The notes below the pieces were generated by a model. It did not search any database. It had not been told where the DNA came from and saw nothing but the letters and a program-made list of their open reading frames with translations. From assembly GCF_011009015.1 (NCBI RefSeq), contig NZ_CP048878.1, positions 2,269,001 through 2,333,000 of the forward strand: a DNA stretch of 64,000 nt, read 5' to 3'. This DNA is from Spartinivicinus ruber. Its GTDB lineage: Bacteria > Pseudomonadota > Gammaproteobacteria > Pseudomonadales > Zooshikellaceae. This document shows, in pieces, positions 1 through 9,028 of this stretch; position 1 is the first letter of the stretch; every line of letters begins with the position of its first letter. A program made the translations under genes and the position numbers.

Positions 1-135
1 TATGATATACGATTTTGGCTTTAGCAGGTAGTTTCGCTGTTAGCATAAGAATAGGATAATTAGCGATAAATTCGCAGGTTTGATTGTTTGAGTCCTATCT
101 AATGAAAGGGCTCAGAAGTCAGTAAGGAATATCGG

Positions 136-1008
136 TTGAAAATAGATTTACATTGTCACTCCACCGCTTCGGATGGGGTACTGTCGCCTCTAGCCCTGAT
201 ACAAAGAGCGATAGAGCAAGAAGTCTCAGTACTTTCACTAACAGATCACGACACTGTTTCAGGTTATCAGTCACTAAAAGGGCAAGCGGTGCTCGATCAG
301 ATTTGTTTGATCCCAGGTGTTGAGCTATCAGCCGTCTGGTCTGGGGTAACAATCCATTTAGTAGGGCTAGGCTTTTCTCTGGATAATCCATTGCTGAATG
401 GATATATGGAGCAACAACGCCTTGCTAGGCAGCAGCGTGCTGAAACGATTGCCAGTCGGCTTGCCAAGCGAGGCTTTAGCGATATCTTAGAAGGGGCGTT
501 GGCAATGGCTCAGGAGCATTCGGGCTTGCCTGCAGCTGATGTCCAAATTGGTCGTCCCCATTTTGCTAGATACTTAGTCAGTGAGGGGTATGTGCCTGAT
601 ATGGCAACAGCTTTTCAGCGTTATTTAGGGGCTGGTAAAGTGGGAGATGTCAAAAGTCAGTGGCCAACATTGGTGCAAGTAGTGGAATGGATAACTTCCT
701 TAAATGGGGTAGCAGTGTTAGCTCACCCACTTAAATATAAAATGACCAATACCAAGCTAAGAGCATTAATAAAGGCGTTTAAAGATGCTGGGGGTGAGGG
801 AATTGAAGTAGCCTTGGCTGGGCAGCCTCGAGATGCTACTGGTTTTTTAGCGGATTTAGCCACCCAATTTGAATTATCTGCCTCAGTGGCTAGTGATTTT
901 CATGGTCCGTTTAATCGCTGGATTGAGCTAGGTAATGCTCCGCCCTTGCCTAAGCAATGCAAACCACTGTGGGAAAATTGGGCTTGGGATAAGATGCGAG
1001 TTTGTTGA
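136..1008 (+). CDS. rnm: PHP-domain 5'-3' exoribonuclease/phosphatase (RNase AM, YciV/TrpH family)
   Basis: The 290-residue protein starts at a TTG preceded by an AAGGAA-type ribosome site. It shows the PHP metal-binding signature: HCH at residues 6-8, DHD at 37-39, a glutamate in PGVELS near 62, a histidine in LAHP near 195 and DFH in SDFHGP near 253. PHP proteins of this family bind several divalent metals; E. coli YciV trims the 5' ends of 5S and 23S rRNA and acts on 3',5'-bisnucleotides. It is followed by yciO, as in many gammaproteobacteria. Family assignment is firm; the exact substrate is inferred from the E. coli member. Confidence 0.85.
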   Translation: MKIDLHCHSTASDGVLSPLALIQRAIEQEVSVLSLTDHDTVSGYQSLKGQAVLDQICLIPGVELSAVWSGVTIHLVGLGFSLDNPLLNGYMEQQRLARQQRAETIASRLAKRGFSDILEGALAMAQEHSGLPAADVQIGRPHFARYLVSEGYVPDMATAFQRYLGAGKVGDVKSQWPTLVQVVEWITSLNGVAVLAHPLKYKMTNTKLRALIKAFKDAGGEGIEVALAGQPRDATGFLADLATQFELSASVASDFHGPFNRWIELGNAPPLPKQCKPLWENWAWDKMRVC

Positions 1009-1147
1009 CATTTCTTGAAGGATAAATAATAGGTTTACTGCTAAATTAATGATATAGTTCGAGGCCTGTTGACATGAGCTGAATGTTCAGCAGCCCCTAA
1101 TTGCACATCGCTTGTCGAGATGACAACTAACCCATAGCAGGTGTTTT

Positions 1148-1783
1148 GTGAGTCAATTTTTTCAAATTCATCCAGAAAATCCACAACAGCGCCTTATTAA
1201 CCAAGCAGCCGATATTATTAACCAGGGTGGAGTGGTGATTTTTCCTACTGATTCTGCTTATGCAATTGGTTGTCATATTGGTGAAAAAAAAGCCATTGAC
1301 CGCATCCGTCGTATACGGCAAATCGACTCTCGACATAATTTTACCCTAATGTGTCGTGATTTAGCTGAGATTTCTACCTACGCAAAAGTTGATAATTCTG
1401 CGTATCGACTGCTTAAAGCTTATACGCCTGGTTCATACACGTTTATTTTGGAAGCAACCAGAGAAGTACCGCGGCGCTTCTTACACCCTAAGCGCCGTAC
1501 AATTGGCTTACGGGTACCTGATTGTCAGGTGACACAGGCGCTACTGGAAAGTTTGAGCTCGCCAATGATGAGTGTCACCATGATATTACCTGGCGAAAAA
1601 GAGCCAATGATAGATCCCTATGAAATGCGACAGTTGTTGGAACAGCAAGTCGATTTGATTATTGATGGTGGCTATTGTGGAATGGAAGCAACCACCGTTG
1701 TTTCGATGTTAGATGATGTGCCCGAACTTTTGCGTGAGGGCAAGGGTGATCCGTCGCCTTTTCAGGAACCTTCAGCTGCGTGA
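1148..1783 (+). CDS. yciO: YciO-type Sua5/YrdC-domain protein
   Basis: The 211-residue protein begins at GTG (sequence MSQFFQIHP). It carries a single YrdC fold: a Lys/Arg-rich nucleotide and RNA-binding face including the segment FPTDSAYAIGC near 33-43 and IRRIRQ near 54. Length and sequence fit the YciO branch rather than TsaC or long Sua5, which has an extra C-terminal domain. YrdC proteins make threonylcarbamoyl-adenylate for tRNA t6A; whether YciO does so in vivo is uncertain. It sits between rnm and scpA, all on the same strand, with about 120-140 bp gaps. Confidence 0.82.
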   Translation: MSQFFQIHPENPQQRLINQAADIINQGGVVIFPTDSAYAIGCHIGEKKAIDRIRRIRQIDSRHNFTLMCRDLAEISTYAKVDNSAYRLLKAYTPGSYTFILEATREVPRRFLHPKRRTIGLRVPDCQVTQALLESLSSPMMSVTMILPGEKEPMIDPYEMRQLLEQQVDLIIDGGYCGMEATTVVSMLDDVPELLREGKGDPSPFQEPSAA

Positions 1784-1903
1784 GCGTATTGGAATGCCTT
1801 CAGTTGCTTGATTAATGCTGGAAACCATCAGTTATATTATTAGGGAAATTTTCAGTGGCTTTGTGTAAAAAGCCTTCAGTAGTTTTGATAGTAGAATCTT
1901 CTG

Positions 1904-2881
1904 ATGAATAAACAGGTTGATTTCACAACAGCTGATGAAACAGTAAATGAACCAACGACCGCTGTTATTGATGCTGGCGAAGTTGTTGATGCCAATGATG
2001 TGAGCGAAGCAGTAACTGAAGAAACCACAACAGTAGAACAGGTTGTTAAGCGTCGATTTCGTCAGCATAGTCAACAACAAGAGCTGCCTTTTGCTGTTGT
2101 GCAAGGCAAACCTGTTACTGAAATACCACAAGATTTGTATATTCCACCAGATGCCTTAGAAGTTTTCCTGGAGGCATTTGAAGGGCCGTTGGACTTACTG
2201 TTGTATTTAATTAAACGGCAGAATATGGATGTACTGGAAATCTGTGTAGCAGATATTACCCGACAGTACGTGGATTATGTGGAGTTAATGAAAGCCGTAC
2301 AGTTTGAGCTGGCAGCTGAATATTTAGTAATGGCTGCTATGTTGGCTGAAATTAAATCCCGGATGCTACTTCCCCGCACTGAAACAGCAACGGAAGACGA
2401 GGAAGAGGATCCAAGGGCTGAGCTGATTCGCCGACTGCTAGAATATGAGCGGTTTAAAAAAGCTGCTGAGGACTTGGATAATTTACCAAGGGAAGGGCGG
2501 GATTATTACCCCGTGTCAGCAGCACCTCCGACAATAGAGGTAGAAAAACAGCATCCTGACGTCGATTTAAAAGAAATACTATTAGCGCTTTCTGGTGTTT
2601 TATCGCGGGCAGAATTATCTGAAAATCACCACATAGAGCAGGAGGCGCTGTCAACCCGAGAACGGATGACCCAAGTGCTCAGTATGCTGGCGGCTGACTC
2701 TTTTGTGCCATTCGTTTCTTTGTTTAAAGTTGAAGAAGGCAGGTTAGGGGTTGTGGTGACATTTTTAGCCGTTATGGAGTTGATCAAAGAGTCACTAGTA
2801 GAAATTGTTCAAACCGAGCCATTTGCTCCCATTCATGTAAAAGCTAAGGCAGTCCATGATGACGGATCAACCAGCAATTAA
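1904..2881 (+). CDS. scpA: Segregation and condensation protein A
   Basis: The 325-residue protein has a hydrophilic leader of about 80 residues, then the ScpA kleisin core beginning LEVFLEAFEGPLDLLLYLIK near 89. It continues with the EIKSRMLLP segment and a C-terminal winged-helix part. ScpA bridges the SMC ATPase heads and binds ScpB, helping chromosome compaction. Its 3' end overlaps the start of scpB by 26 bases, which implies translational coupling. The N-terminal leader is longer than in compact ScpA proteins and is rich in Thr, Val and acidic residues. Confidence 0.93.
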   Translation: MNKQVDFTTADETVNEPTTAVIDAGEVVDANDVSEAVTEETTTVEQVVKRRFRQHSQQQELPFAVVQGKPVTEIPQDLYIPPDALEVFLEAFEGPLDLLLYLIKRQNMDVLEICVADITRQYVDYVELMKAVQFELAAEYLVMAAMLAEIKSRMLLPRTETATEDEEEDPRAELIRRLLEYERFKKAAEDLDNLPREGRDYYPVSAAPPTIEVEKQHPDVDLKEILLALSGVLSRAELSENHHIEQEALSTRERMTQVLSMLAADSFVPFVSLFKVEEGRLGVVVTFLAVMELIKESLVEIVQTEPFAPIHVKAKAVHDDGSTSN

Positions 2882-4472
2882 GTTAGCCAATATTATTGAA
2901 GCCGCTTTGTTGGCTTCTAGTAAACCATTAAACCTGGATCAAATACGCCAGTTGTTTCCTGAAAAGGCTGAACCAGCCAAAGAAGAAATTCAGCAGGCTT
3001 TGGCTGATATTTCTGCTGCCTGTGAAGGTCGTAGTTTTGAACTCAAAGAAGTGGCCAGTGGCTATCGTCTACAAATTCGTCAGGAGATGGCACCGTGGGT
3101 AGGTAAACTGTGGGAAGAGAAGCCTCAACGCTATACCCGTGCATTATTAGAAACGTTAGCTTTAGTTGCTTACCGGCAGCCAGTTACTCGTGCCGAAATT
3201 GAGGAAATTCGTGGGGTGAGCGTAAGTTCATCTATTATGAAAACCTTATTGGAGCGCGAGTGGGTGCGTATTGTTGGTTATCGTGATGTGCCTGGCCGGC
3301 CTGCTATGTATGCAACAACACGACAGTTTTTAGATTACTTTAATTTAGCTAACTTGGATGAGTTGCCACCACTCTCTGAGCTGCAGGATATTGAAAAAGC
3401 GAATCAAGAACTGGCACTTGAAGAGGGTGAGGAAGCAGTAACGACGGTAAAAGCTGATCTTTCAACTTCAGAGGGCTCTTCAGGCGAAGATAATACAGCA
3501 ATAGAGGAGGTAGAAGTCGTTGATGAGGAAGTCTTGTTCCAGGAAATCGACGAGATGCAGAAAGGTTTGCCAGAAGATTTTATTGACCCCGCAAAGCTAG
3601 ATCCAGATGAGCTGGCTGCTTTAGAAGCACAACAATCAGCCTCTGAAGATGAAGAAGAATCAGCAGAAGAGGGGCATGATGATTTAAGCAATGAAGTATT
3701 ACAGCAAGAAACACCAGAAATACAACAAAAATTACTAAATGATGTATTAGCAACAGATGCTACTGAGGCAACTCAAGTGTCTGAGGAGCTTAATACGACA
3801 GATGATGTTAGCTCAGTAGATCAAGCAATTATTATTGAGCATGTTTCAGAACATAGCCCCGTAGAAGATGAGCTACCAACTAACGAGGCCGTTGTTGAAC
3901 TTACTGAACAGCAACAAGAAGATACTGCTGCTGAATTAGATTCAGTGTTTAATAACGAAGCACTTGCTGAGCCAGTAGATTTTGTTTCTGTTGCTGAAGT
4001 TGAGCAGTTTGATGAGCAAATAATTGAGTTGGTTATGGAGTCTGATACAGCAGATGATAATGAAGCTCAAACTAGTTCAGATATGGCTGCTGATGAAGGA
4101 GATCAGTTAGAGTTTGCAGATGCTGAAATGGATGACTTGCCTTCGCTGTTTAATGATTTATCTATCGATCAAACAATACCTCCAAATATATCAACCGAAG
4201 CTGATAGGCTTGAGCCTTCAATTGATATGGCAGAACAAACGGCTGTCACGATAGATGAGGTAGATGTGAATGATCTGCCTGAAGCTGATCAAGCAAAAGA
4301 CATTGACGAGCCAGCAGATCATACTGCTGCTGATGTATTAGCTACTGAATTACTGACTAGTTCAGCAGATACAATTATTCCCTCTATATTTCAGGATGAG
4401 GATGAAAGTGAGCAGGTGCAATCAGATGACTCGCTAACATCAAACTCTTCTGATATTCAACAAGACTCCTAA
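2856..4472 (+). CDS. scpB: Segregation and condensation protein B with long acidic tail
   Basis: Residues about 1-190 form the ScpB double winged-helix core, seen in IIEAALLASSKPLNLDQI near the start and in ETLALVAYRQPVTRAEIEEIRG around 110-130. ScpB dimers stabilise the ScpA-SMC complex. The total of 538 residues is more than twice the usual length of about 200-280. The remaining 340 residues are low-complexity and heavily Asp/Glu/Ser/Thr rich with almost no Lys or Arg. The tail has no recognisable domain and is probably disordered. An ATG-ATG pair opens the frame; either could be the start. Confidence 0.92.
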   Translation: MMTDQPAIKLANIIEAALLASSKPLNLDQIRQLFPEKAEPAKEEIQQALADISAACEGRSFELKEVASGYRLQIRQEMAPWVGKLWEEKPQRYTRALLETLALVAYRQPVTRAEIEEIRGVSVSSSIMKTLLEREWVRIVGYRDVPGRPAMYATTRQFLDYFNLANLDELPPLSELQDIEKANQELALEEGEEAVTTVKADLSTSEGSSGEDNTAIEEVEVVDEEVLFQEIDEMQKGLPEDFIDPAKLDPDELAALEAQQSASEDEEESAEEGHDDLSNEVLQQETPEIQQKLLNDVLATDATEATQVSEELNTTDDVSSVDQAIIIEHVSEHSPVEDELPTNEAVVELTEQQQEDTAAELDSVFNNEALAEPVDFVSVAEVEQFDEQIIELVMESDTADDNEAQTSSDMAADEGDQLEFADAEMDDLPSLFNDLSIDQTIPPNISTEADRLEPSIDMAEQTAVTIDEVDVNDLPEADQAKDIDEPADHTAADVLATELLTSSADTIIPSIFQDEDESEQVQSDDSLTSNSSDIQQDS

Positions 4473-4493
4473 GTAAATTTAAGAATTACTTTG

Positions 4494-5384
4494 ATGACCA
4501 CTGAAACAACCCAATCTGAGCGTATTCAAAAAGCTTTAGCCAGAGCAGGTGTTGGCTCACGCCGACAAATTGAAAAATGGATAGCAGAGCAGCGCATTAC
4601 TGTGAATGGTGTGTTGGCTGAACTGGGCCAGCGTGTATCACCAACTGATGACATTAAGCTGGATGGTCGGCAAGTAAAAGTCATGCCAGAACAGGCAGGC
4701 TTTCGTCGGGTATTAATGTATAACAAGCCAGAAGGAGTTGTCTGTTCGCGCAATGATCCAGAAGGACGGCCAACAGTGTTTGATCGGTTACCACCATTGA
4801 AAGGAGAGCGGTGGATAGCCATTGGTCGGCTCGATATCAATACCTCAGGCTTGTTGCTATTTACAACGGATGGCGAGTTAGCTAACCGACTGATGCACCC
4901 TTCTCATCAAGTTGAACGGGAATATGCGGTTCGGGTGATGGGAGAGGTGACTGAAGACAAAACTAAGCAGCTTTTTAAAGGGGTTGAGCTGGAAGATGGT
5001 TTTGCCCGGTTTACTGATATTGTTGACTCAGGAGGAGAAGGCATTAACCACTGGTTTCATGTTGTTATCATGGAAGGAAGAAATCGTGAGGTTCGCCGAT
5101 TATGGGAGTCGCAAGGGCTGCAAGTGAGTCGATTAAAAAGGGTTCGCTATGGCTCAGTGATTATGCCAAGTCATTTACGTTTAGGGCGTTGGGAAACCTT
5201 AGATCAACAATCGGTAGATCAGCTAGCCAGTGCTGTGGAGCTATCACCCAAACCAGTAGCACCGTTAAACCCAAAGCAGCAGGAGCAGGGTAAGCGGTTG
5301 CAAGGTAAACGCCTGAAGCCAGAGGCTAAATCGAAAAAGACAATGCGGCCTAAAGCAACGGGTAAAGCCACACGAAAGCATTGA
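4494..5384 (+). CDS. rluB: 23S rRNA pseudouridine-2605 synthase
   Basis: The protein has an N-terminal S4 RNA-binding domain ([19 protein letters not shown]) and the RsuA/RluB catalytic domain with the aspartate motif [14 protein letters not shown] near 118-131. RluB makes pseudouridine at 23S rRNA position 2605. The C-terminal 50 residues are a Lys/Arg-rich extension typical of RluB. I prefer ATG at 4494 over the in-frame TTG directly before it. It follows scpB by about 20 bases, as in the common scpA-scpB-rluB arrangement. Confidence 0.92.
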   Translation: MTTETTQSERIQKALARAGVGSRRQIEKWIAEQRITVNGVLAELGQRVSPTDDIKLDGRQVKVMPEQAGFRRVLMYNKPEGVVCSRNDPEGRPTVFDRLPPLKGERWIAIGRLDINTSGLLLFTTDGELANRLMHPSHQVEREYAVRVMGEVTEDKTKQLFKGVELEDGFARFTDIVDSGGEGINHWFHVVIMEGRNREVRRLWESQGLQVSRLKRVRYGSVIMPSHLRLGRWETLDQQSVDQLASAVELSPKPVAPLNPKQQEQGKRLQGKRLKPEAKSKKTMRPKATGKATRKH

Positions 5385-5402
5385 GACGATTGAAGCAAAC
5401 CA

Positions 5403-5436
5403 TGCCTGAATGAGTGAGAGTCACTGCTTTCAGGCA
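5403..5436. terminator. Hairpin between convergent genes
   Basis: An outer 8-bp stem (TGCCTGAA at 5403-5410 with TTCAGGCA at 5429-5436) encloses an inner AGTGA/TCACT stem. It lies between rluB and the convergent diguanylate cyclase and overlaps the cyclase stop codon. There is no run of T on either side, so it may be a processing or Rho-associated structure rather than a classical intrinsic terminator. Confidence 0.45.
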
Positions 5437-6353
5437 ATGGCACAGACTTTATTTCTCCCCTGATTTTTTGCTTGATAGAGTGCTTTGTCAGCACGTTCCA
5501 GTAAGCAAAAAATACTATCACCAGTACTAAACATGGCAGTGCCAATGCTGATTGTCACAGGAATAGACTGACCATTGTAATGGCATTGCATGGCTGCAAT
5601 ATTTTCTCTTAGCCGCTCTGCAACTAGCTCAGCACTGATTAAATTTGTTTTTGATAGTAATATCACAAACTCTTCACCACCAAAGCGAAAGGTCATATCT
5701 ACATTTCTTAACGACTGTTGTAGGCAATCAACGGCTTTCTTCAGAATATAGTCACCAGCAGGATGGCCATAGCTGTCATTGATATTCTTAAAGTGATCAA
5801 TATCAATCATTAGCAGTGACAGTGGTTGCTCTTCGCGGCGACAGATATTTAATTCCCGTTTAATAGCATTATCAAATGCGATTCGATTGCCGGCACCAGT
5901 CAGTGGGTCTTTTAATGAGGTGGTAACAGCTAACTGGTACTGTAAGGCATTACGAAGAGGATAAACCAAACAACCTAGAAGCCCCTCGATTGTTGCCAGT
6001 TCTTCTTCCTGAAAACGTTGCTGGCGACGAAACGTGATTTCCCCAACAGCTTCGTTATCAGTGATCAGACGGTAATTACAACTATGATAGCTTTGCTCGC
6101 CGACTGATACATTGATATTGAGTTCGTTATGAACGTAGTTCAGTCCGTGAGTAGTTACGTGGGTTTGAATTTCGTGGAAAAAAGCCGTCAGTACTCGCTC
6201 CACCTCAAGGCTATTTTGCAGTCGATTCATTAACCTGATTTTGAGTAAAAGTTGGCTTTCGGTGGAGCTGTGTTGTTTTCCTTTGGCTGGTAGAGGAGTG
6301 ATTAATTTTATATTGCTGTTCTTTGACTTATCTGCTGCTGATGTTGACTGCAT
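5430..6353 (-). CDS. GGDEF-domain diguanylate cyclase
   Basis: The 307-residue soluble protein ends in a complete GGDEF domain (from about residue 148, DPLTGAGNR). The active-site motif is GGEEF at 225-229, and an RNVD product-inhibition I-site (RxxD) lies five residues upstream at 216-219. It should therefore make cyclic di-GMP from GTP and be feedback-inhibited. The N-terminal 140 residues have no membrane segment and look like a degenerate GAF-like sensor region that I cannot name. Because c-di-GMP often controls exopolysaccharide, it may influence the downstream surface loci, but nothing here shows a direct link. Confidence 0.9.
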   Translation of the reverse strand: MQSTSAADKSKNSNIKLITPLPAKGKQHSSTESQLLLKIRLMNRLQNSLEVERVLTAFFHEIQTHVTTHGLNYVHNELNINVSVGEQSYHSCNYRLITDNEAVGEITFRRQQRFQEEELATIEGLLGCLVYPLRNALQYQLAVTTSLKDPLTGAGNRIAFDNAIKRELNICRREEQPLSLLMIDIDHFKNINDSYGHPAGDYILKKAVDCLQQSLRNVDMTFRFGGEEFVILLSKTNLISAELVAERLRENIAAMQCHYNGQSIPVTISIGTAMFSTGDSIFCLLERADKALYQAKNQGRNKVCAIA

Positions 6354-6784
6354 TCGCGAACCCTTTGTGTAAAGCGTGTTTCCTTTTGATGTTATGTTGA
6401 AGTCATAGCGATAATTGTGCCAATCACTTTATATTTTTAATAAATATCGAAAAAACAAGAGTTTGTACTAAGTATCTAAAACGCTTGTTAGGTTTATGAT
6501 GAGGGATTTTTGACCGCTGTCAATTCTGTGGCTGGAATAAATTAGGAAATTATCAATATTGCCAATCTTTTGGCATAAGTAAGGCAAATATTTGCCTTGT
6601 TGTTTGCATATAGACTAGCCAGTAGCTAAAGACATTTCAGATGCCCTAACAAACGTTGGCATAGCAACAGCAGTAAAGATAAGTTTGCATCAAGCTTAGT
6701 ATGGAAAGTAATGATCAATTTACTTCTCCCTGATGGGGTTTTAAACAAACTCAATCAGGGAGGAGTATCGACAGGCGCCTTATT
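6354..6784. other. Gene-free stretch between two reverse genes
   Basis: This 431-bp stretch holds no supported coding frame. It should carry the promoter of the reverse-strand diguanylate cyclase at its left end. At its right end is the hairpin downstream of the YciK-like gene (6726-6762). It is AT-rich with no repeats that I noticed. Confidence 0.6.
6726..6762 (-). terminator. Hairpin downstream of yciK
   Basis: A 9-bp inverted repeat (CTCCCTGAT at 6726-6734 and ATCAGGGAG at 6754-6762) lies about 25 bases past the stop of the reverse-strand YciK-like gene. The loop is 19 bases and no clear U-run follows, so this is a moderate-quality transcription end for the ubiG-mupP-yciK run. Confidence 0.45.
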
Positions 6785-7525
6785 TTACTGGGCGTCAAAT
6801 GCCTGACCGGTCACTCCTTGGCTATCGGGTCCGAATAAATACAGGTAGACGTTCATGATATCTTCAGGGCGAGGCAATTGCTCAGGGTTTTCCGCTGGAT
6901 ATGCTTGGGCTCGCATATGGGTGCGGGTAGCACCAGGGTTAATGGTGTTGACACGGACTGGGCCAATGCCTTCTTCTTCATCGGCAAGGGTTTGCATTAT
7001 CCCTTCAGAGGCAAATTTGGAAACGGCATAAGCACCCCAGTGAGCTCTGCCTTTTCGGCCTACTGATGAAGAAGTAAAAACAATTGAAGCATCCTTTGAC
7101 TGATGCAGTAGGGGTAATAAAGCTTGAGTCATTAAAAACGGAGCATTCAGGTTAACCTGCATTACTTTATACCAGGTTTCTATATCGTACTGGCTGATGG
7201 GGCTTAAATTTCCCAATAAGCTTGCGTTATGCAGCACTCCATCCAGGCGCTCAAACTCCTTTTCGATTGTAACCGCTAGGTCATCATAGTCCTTGGGACT
7301 GGCTCCCTCCAGATTCATTGGGTAAATTGCTGGTTGAGGGCCACCTGCTGATTCAATCTGGTCATAGACATCTTCCAGTTTTTTTGTAGTGCGACCGAGT
7401 AAAATAACCGTAGCACCATGTTTGGCAAAGCGAATAGCTGCAGCTTTGCCAATGCCATCACCGGCGCCGGTGACTAAAATAATGCGGTCTTTTAATAGGT
7501 TTTCTGGCGCTTGATAGTCAAACAT
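6785..7525 (-). CDS. yciK: YciK-family short-chain dehydrogenase/reductase
   Basis: This 246-residue classical SDR has the cofactor motif TGAGDGIG at 19-26, a catalytic serine in FTSSSVG near 152 and YAVSK near 165. Length and sequence match YciK, an NAD(P)-dependent oxidoreductase of unknown substrate. It follows mupP after about 10 bases and belongs to the ubiG-mupP-yciK run also known from Pseudomonas (PA3171-PA3173). No membrane segment or signal is visible. Confidence 0.87.
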   Translation of the reverse strand: MFDYQAPENLLKDRIILVTGAGDGIGKAAAIRFAKHGATVILLGRTTKKLEDVYDQIESAGGPQPAIYPMNLEGASPKDYDDLAVTIEKEFERLDGVLHNASLLGNLSPISQYDIETWYKVMQVNLNAPFLMTQALLPLLHQSKDASIVFTSSSVGRKGRAHWGAYAVSKFASEGIMQTLADEEEGIGPVRVNTINPGATRTHMRAQAYPAENPEQLPRPEDIMNVYLYLFGPDSQGVTGQAFDAQ

Positions 7526-7534
7526 ATGGGTCTG

Positions 7535-8224
7535 TCAGGGTTCTTGGTTTCGTTGCCAGTTAAGTTCGTCCAGCCAGGCCAGCAGCAAATCTGCACGACT
7601 AATGGCATGATCAGCATGCCATTGAGTTATATCATGATCAGCTTCTACATAACCGTAGCTGGCAGCCACCGTTAACATACCGGCTGAGTTGCCAGCACTG
7701 ATGTCTCTTTGGTGGTCTCCCACATAAACTGCGTGATAAGGATCAATTTTTAGTTTATGGCAGGCTAATAATAAAGGCTCTGGGTCCGGTTTGGTATTTT
7801 TTACATGCTCTGGGCAAATCGTCACGCTGGTTCGGGATGAAAGTTCCATATTCTCCAGCAGCCGCTCAGTAAGATACCAGGGTTTATTGGTGACTATTCC
7901 CCAAGGAATCGACTTGCTTTCAAGGGTAGTAAGCAGCTCAGCAATGCCGGGGAATAATTGTGCTTGCTCCCCAATCACCTGGTGATATAGCTCCAGCAGT
8001 TGACTTCGTGCCTGCTCAAAGCCCGACTGTTGATGATCTAACGAGAGTGCAAGTTGTACGAGTGCTTTAGCACCATTAGAAACCTGGGTGCGAATTACCT
8101 GCGCCGTCAGAGCTGGAAGTCCTTCCTGGGCTCTTAACTGGTTAATAGGTTGCACAAAATCAGGGGCTGTGTCCACAAGGGTGCCATCAAGATCGAATAG
8201 CACTGCAGCGATTGGGTATGGCAT
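7535..8224 (-). CDS. mupP: N-acetylmuramic acid 6-phosphate phosphatase (HAD family)
   Basis: This HAD hydrolase of 229 residues has motif I DLDGTLVDT (D11, D13), a threonine-type motif II (IVTNKPW), a lysine in NTKPDPEP and motif IV VGDHQRDI. It resembles phosphoglycolate phosphatase Gph, but the position between ubiG and yciK matches Pseudomonas MupP, which dephosphorylates MurNAc-6-P in peptidoglycan recycling. I chose ATG at 8224 because GGGGAGAG lies just upstream; an in-frame TTG at 8242 would place that site inside the gene. A Gph role cannot be excluded. Confidence 0.82.
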   Translation of the reverse strand: MPYPIAAVLFDLDGTLVDTAPDFVQPINQLRAQEGLPALTAQVIRTQVSNGAKALVQLALSLDHQQSGFEQARSQLLELYHQVIGEQAQLFPGIAELLTTLESKSIPWGIVTNKPWYLTERLLENMELSSRTSVTICPEHVKNTKPDPEPLLLACHKLKIDPYHAVYVGDHQRDISAGNSAGMLTVAASYGYVEADHDITQWHADHAISRADLLLAWLDELNWQRNQEP

Positions 8225-8284
8225 AGACAACTCTCCCCTCAAAAGCCTTCGCTTTGACTATATATAGTTTTTACTATTAATAGT

Positions 8285-8998
8285 TTAATGTTGGTTTTTG
8301 GTGATATGAACTAAATAGTTGACATCCACATCATCACTCAGTTTAAAGGCTTTGGTGATTGGGTTGTATACCATGCCTTTGATATGGTTAACCGTTAAGC
8401 CACATTTGCGTGCCCAGCCAGCTAATTCAGATGGCTTTATAAACTTATCGTAATCATGGGTACCTTTCGGCAGCATCTTGAGAATATATTCTGCGCCGAT
8501 CACAGCTAATGCGTAAGCCTTAGGATTTCGGTTGATTGTTGAAAAAAATAAATGTCCACCAGGTTTAACCAGCTGGCTGCAGGCTTCTATCACTGAAATG
8601 GGATGAGGAACATGCTCTAGCATTTCCATACAAGTGACTACATCAAAAGTGCCTTGTTGCTGTGATGCTAAACCTTCAGCGGTTATTTGCTGGTAGTCGA
8701 CTTTCACCCCAGACTCCAGACCATGAAGTTTGGCGACAGTCAGTGGCTCTTCACCCATGTCAATGCCTGTTACGTCAGCGCTGCGAATAGCCATAGCTTC
8801 TGATAAAATCCCACCACCACAGCCAACATCAACCACTTTTTGTCCCGCCAGGTTTACAAACTGCTCAATAAAACTCAGCCGTAATGGATTAATGTCGTGA
8901 AGGGGTTTAAATTCGCTGGATTTATCCCACCAGCGGTGGGCTAGGGCTTCAAACTTAGCTATCTCTTGTGGGTCAACGTTGGTGTGTTCAGTGGCCAT
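8285..8998 (-). CDS. ubiG: Ubiquinone biosynthesis O-methyltransferase
   Basis: The 237-residue class I SAM methyltransferase has the N-terminal [10 protein letters not shown] signature of UbiG (near 16-25), SAM motif [14 protein letters not shown] near 55-67 and MEMLEHV near 124. UbiG performs both O-methylations in ubiquinone synthesis at the inner membrane. It is followed by mupP and yciK on the same strand and probably co-transcribed with them. Confidence 0.95.
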   Translation of the reverse strand: MATEHTNVDPQEIAKFEALAHRWWDKSSEFKPLHDINPLRLSFIEQFVNLAGQKVVDVGCGGGILSEAMAIRSADVTGIDMGEEPLTVAKLHGLESGVKVDYQQITAEGLASQQQGTFDVVTCMEMLEHVPHPISVIEACSQLVKPGGHLFFSTINRNPKAYALAVIGAEYILKMLPKGTHDYDKFIKPSELAGWARKCGLTVNHIKGMVYNPITKAFKLSDDVDVNYLVHITKNQH

Positions 8999-9028
8999 AG
9001 CTACATACTGTCTTAGGTTGATTGAGTG

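Noticed and set aside
3404-3691. Serine-rich frame on the reverse strand
   Set aside because: It is the complement of the acidic, Glu/Asp-rich tail of ScpB, whose GA-rich codons give Ser codons on the other strand.
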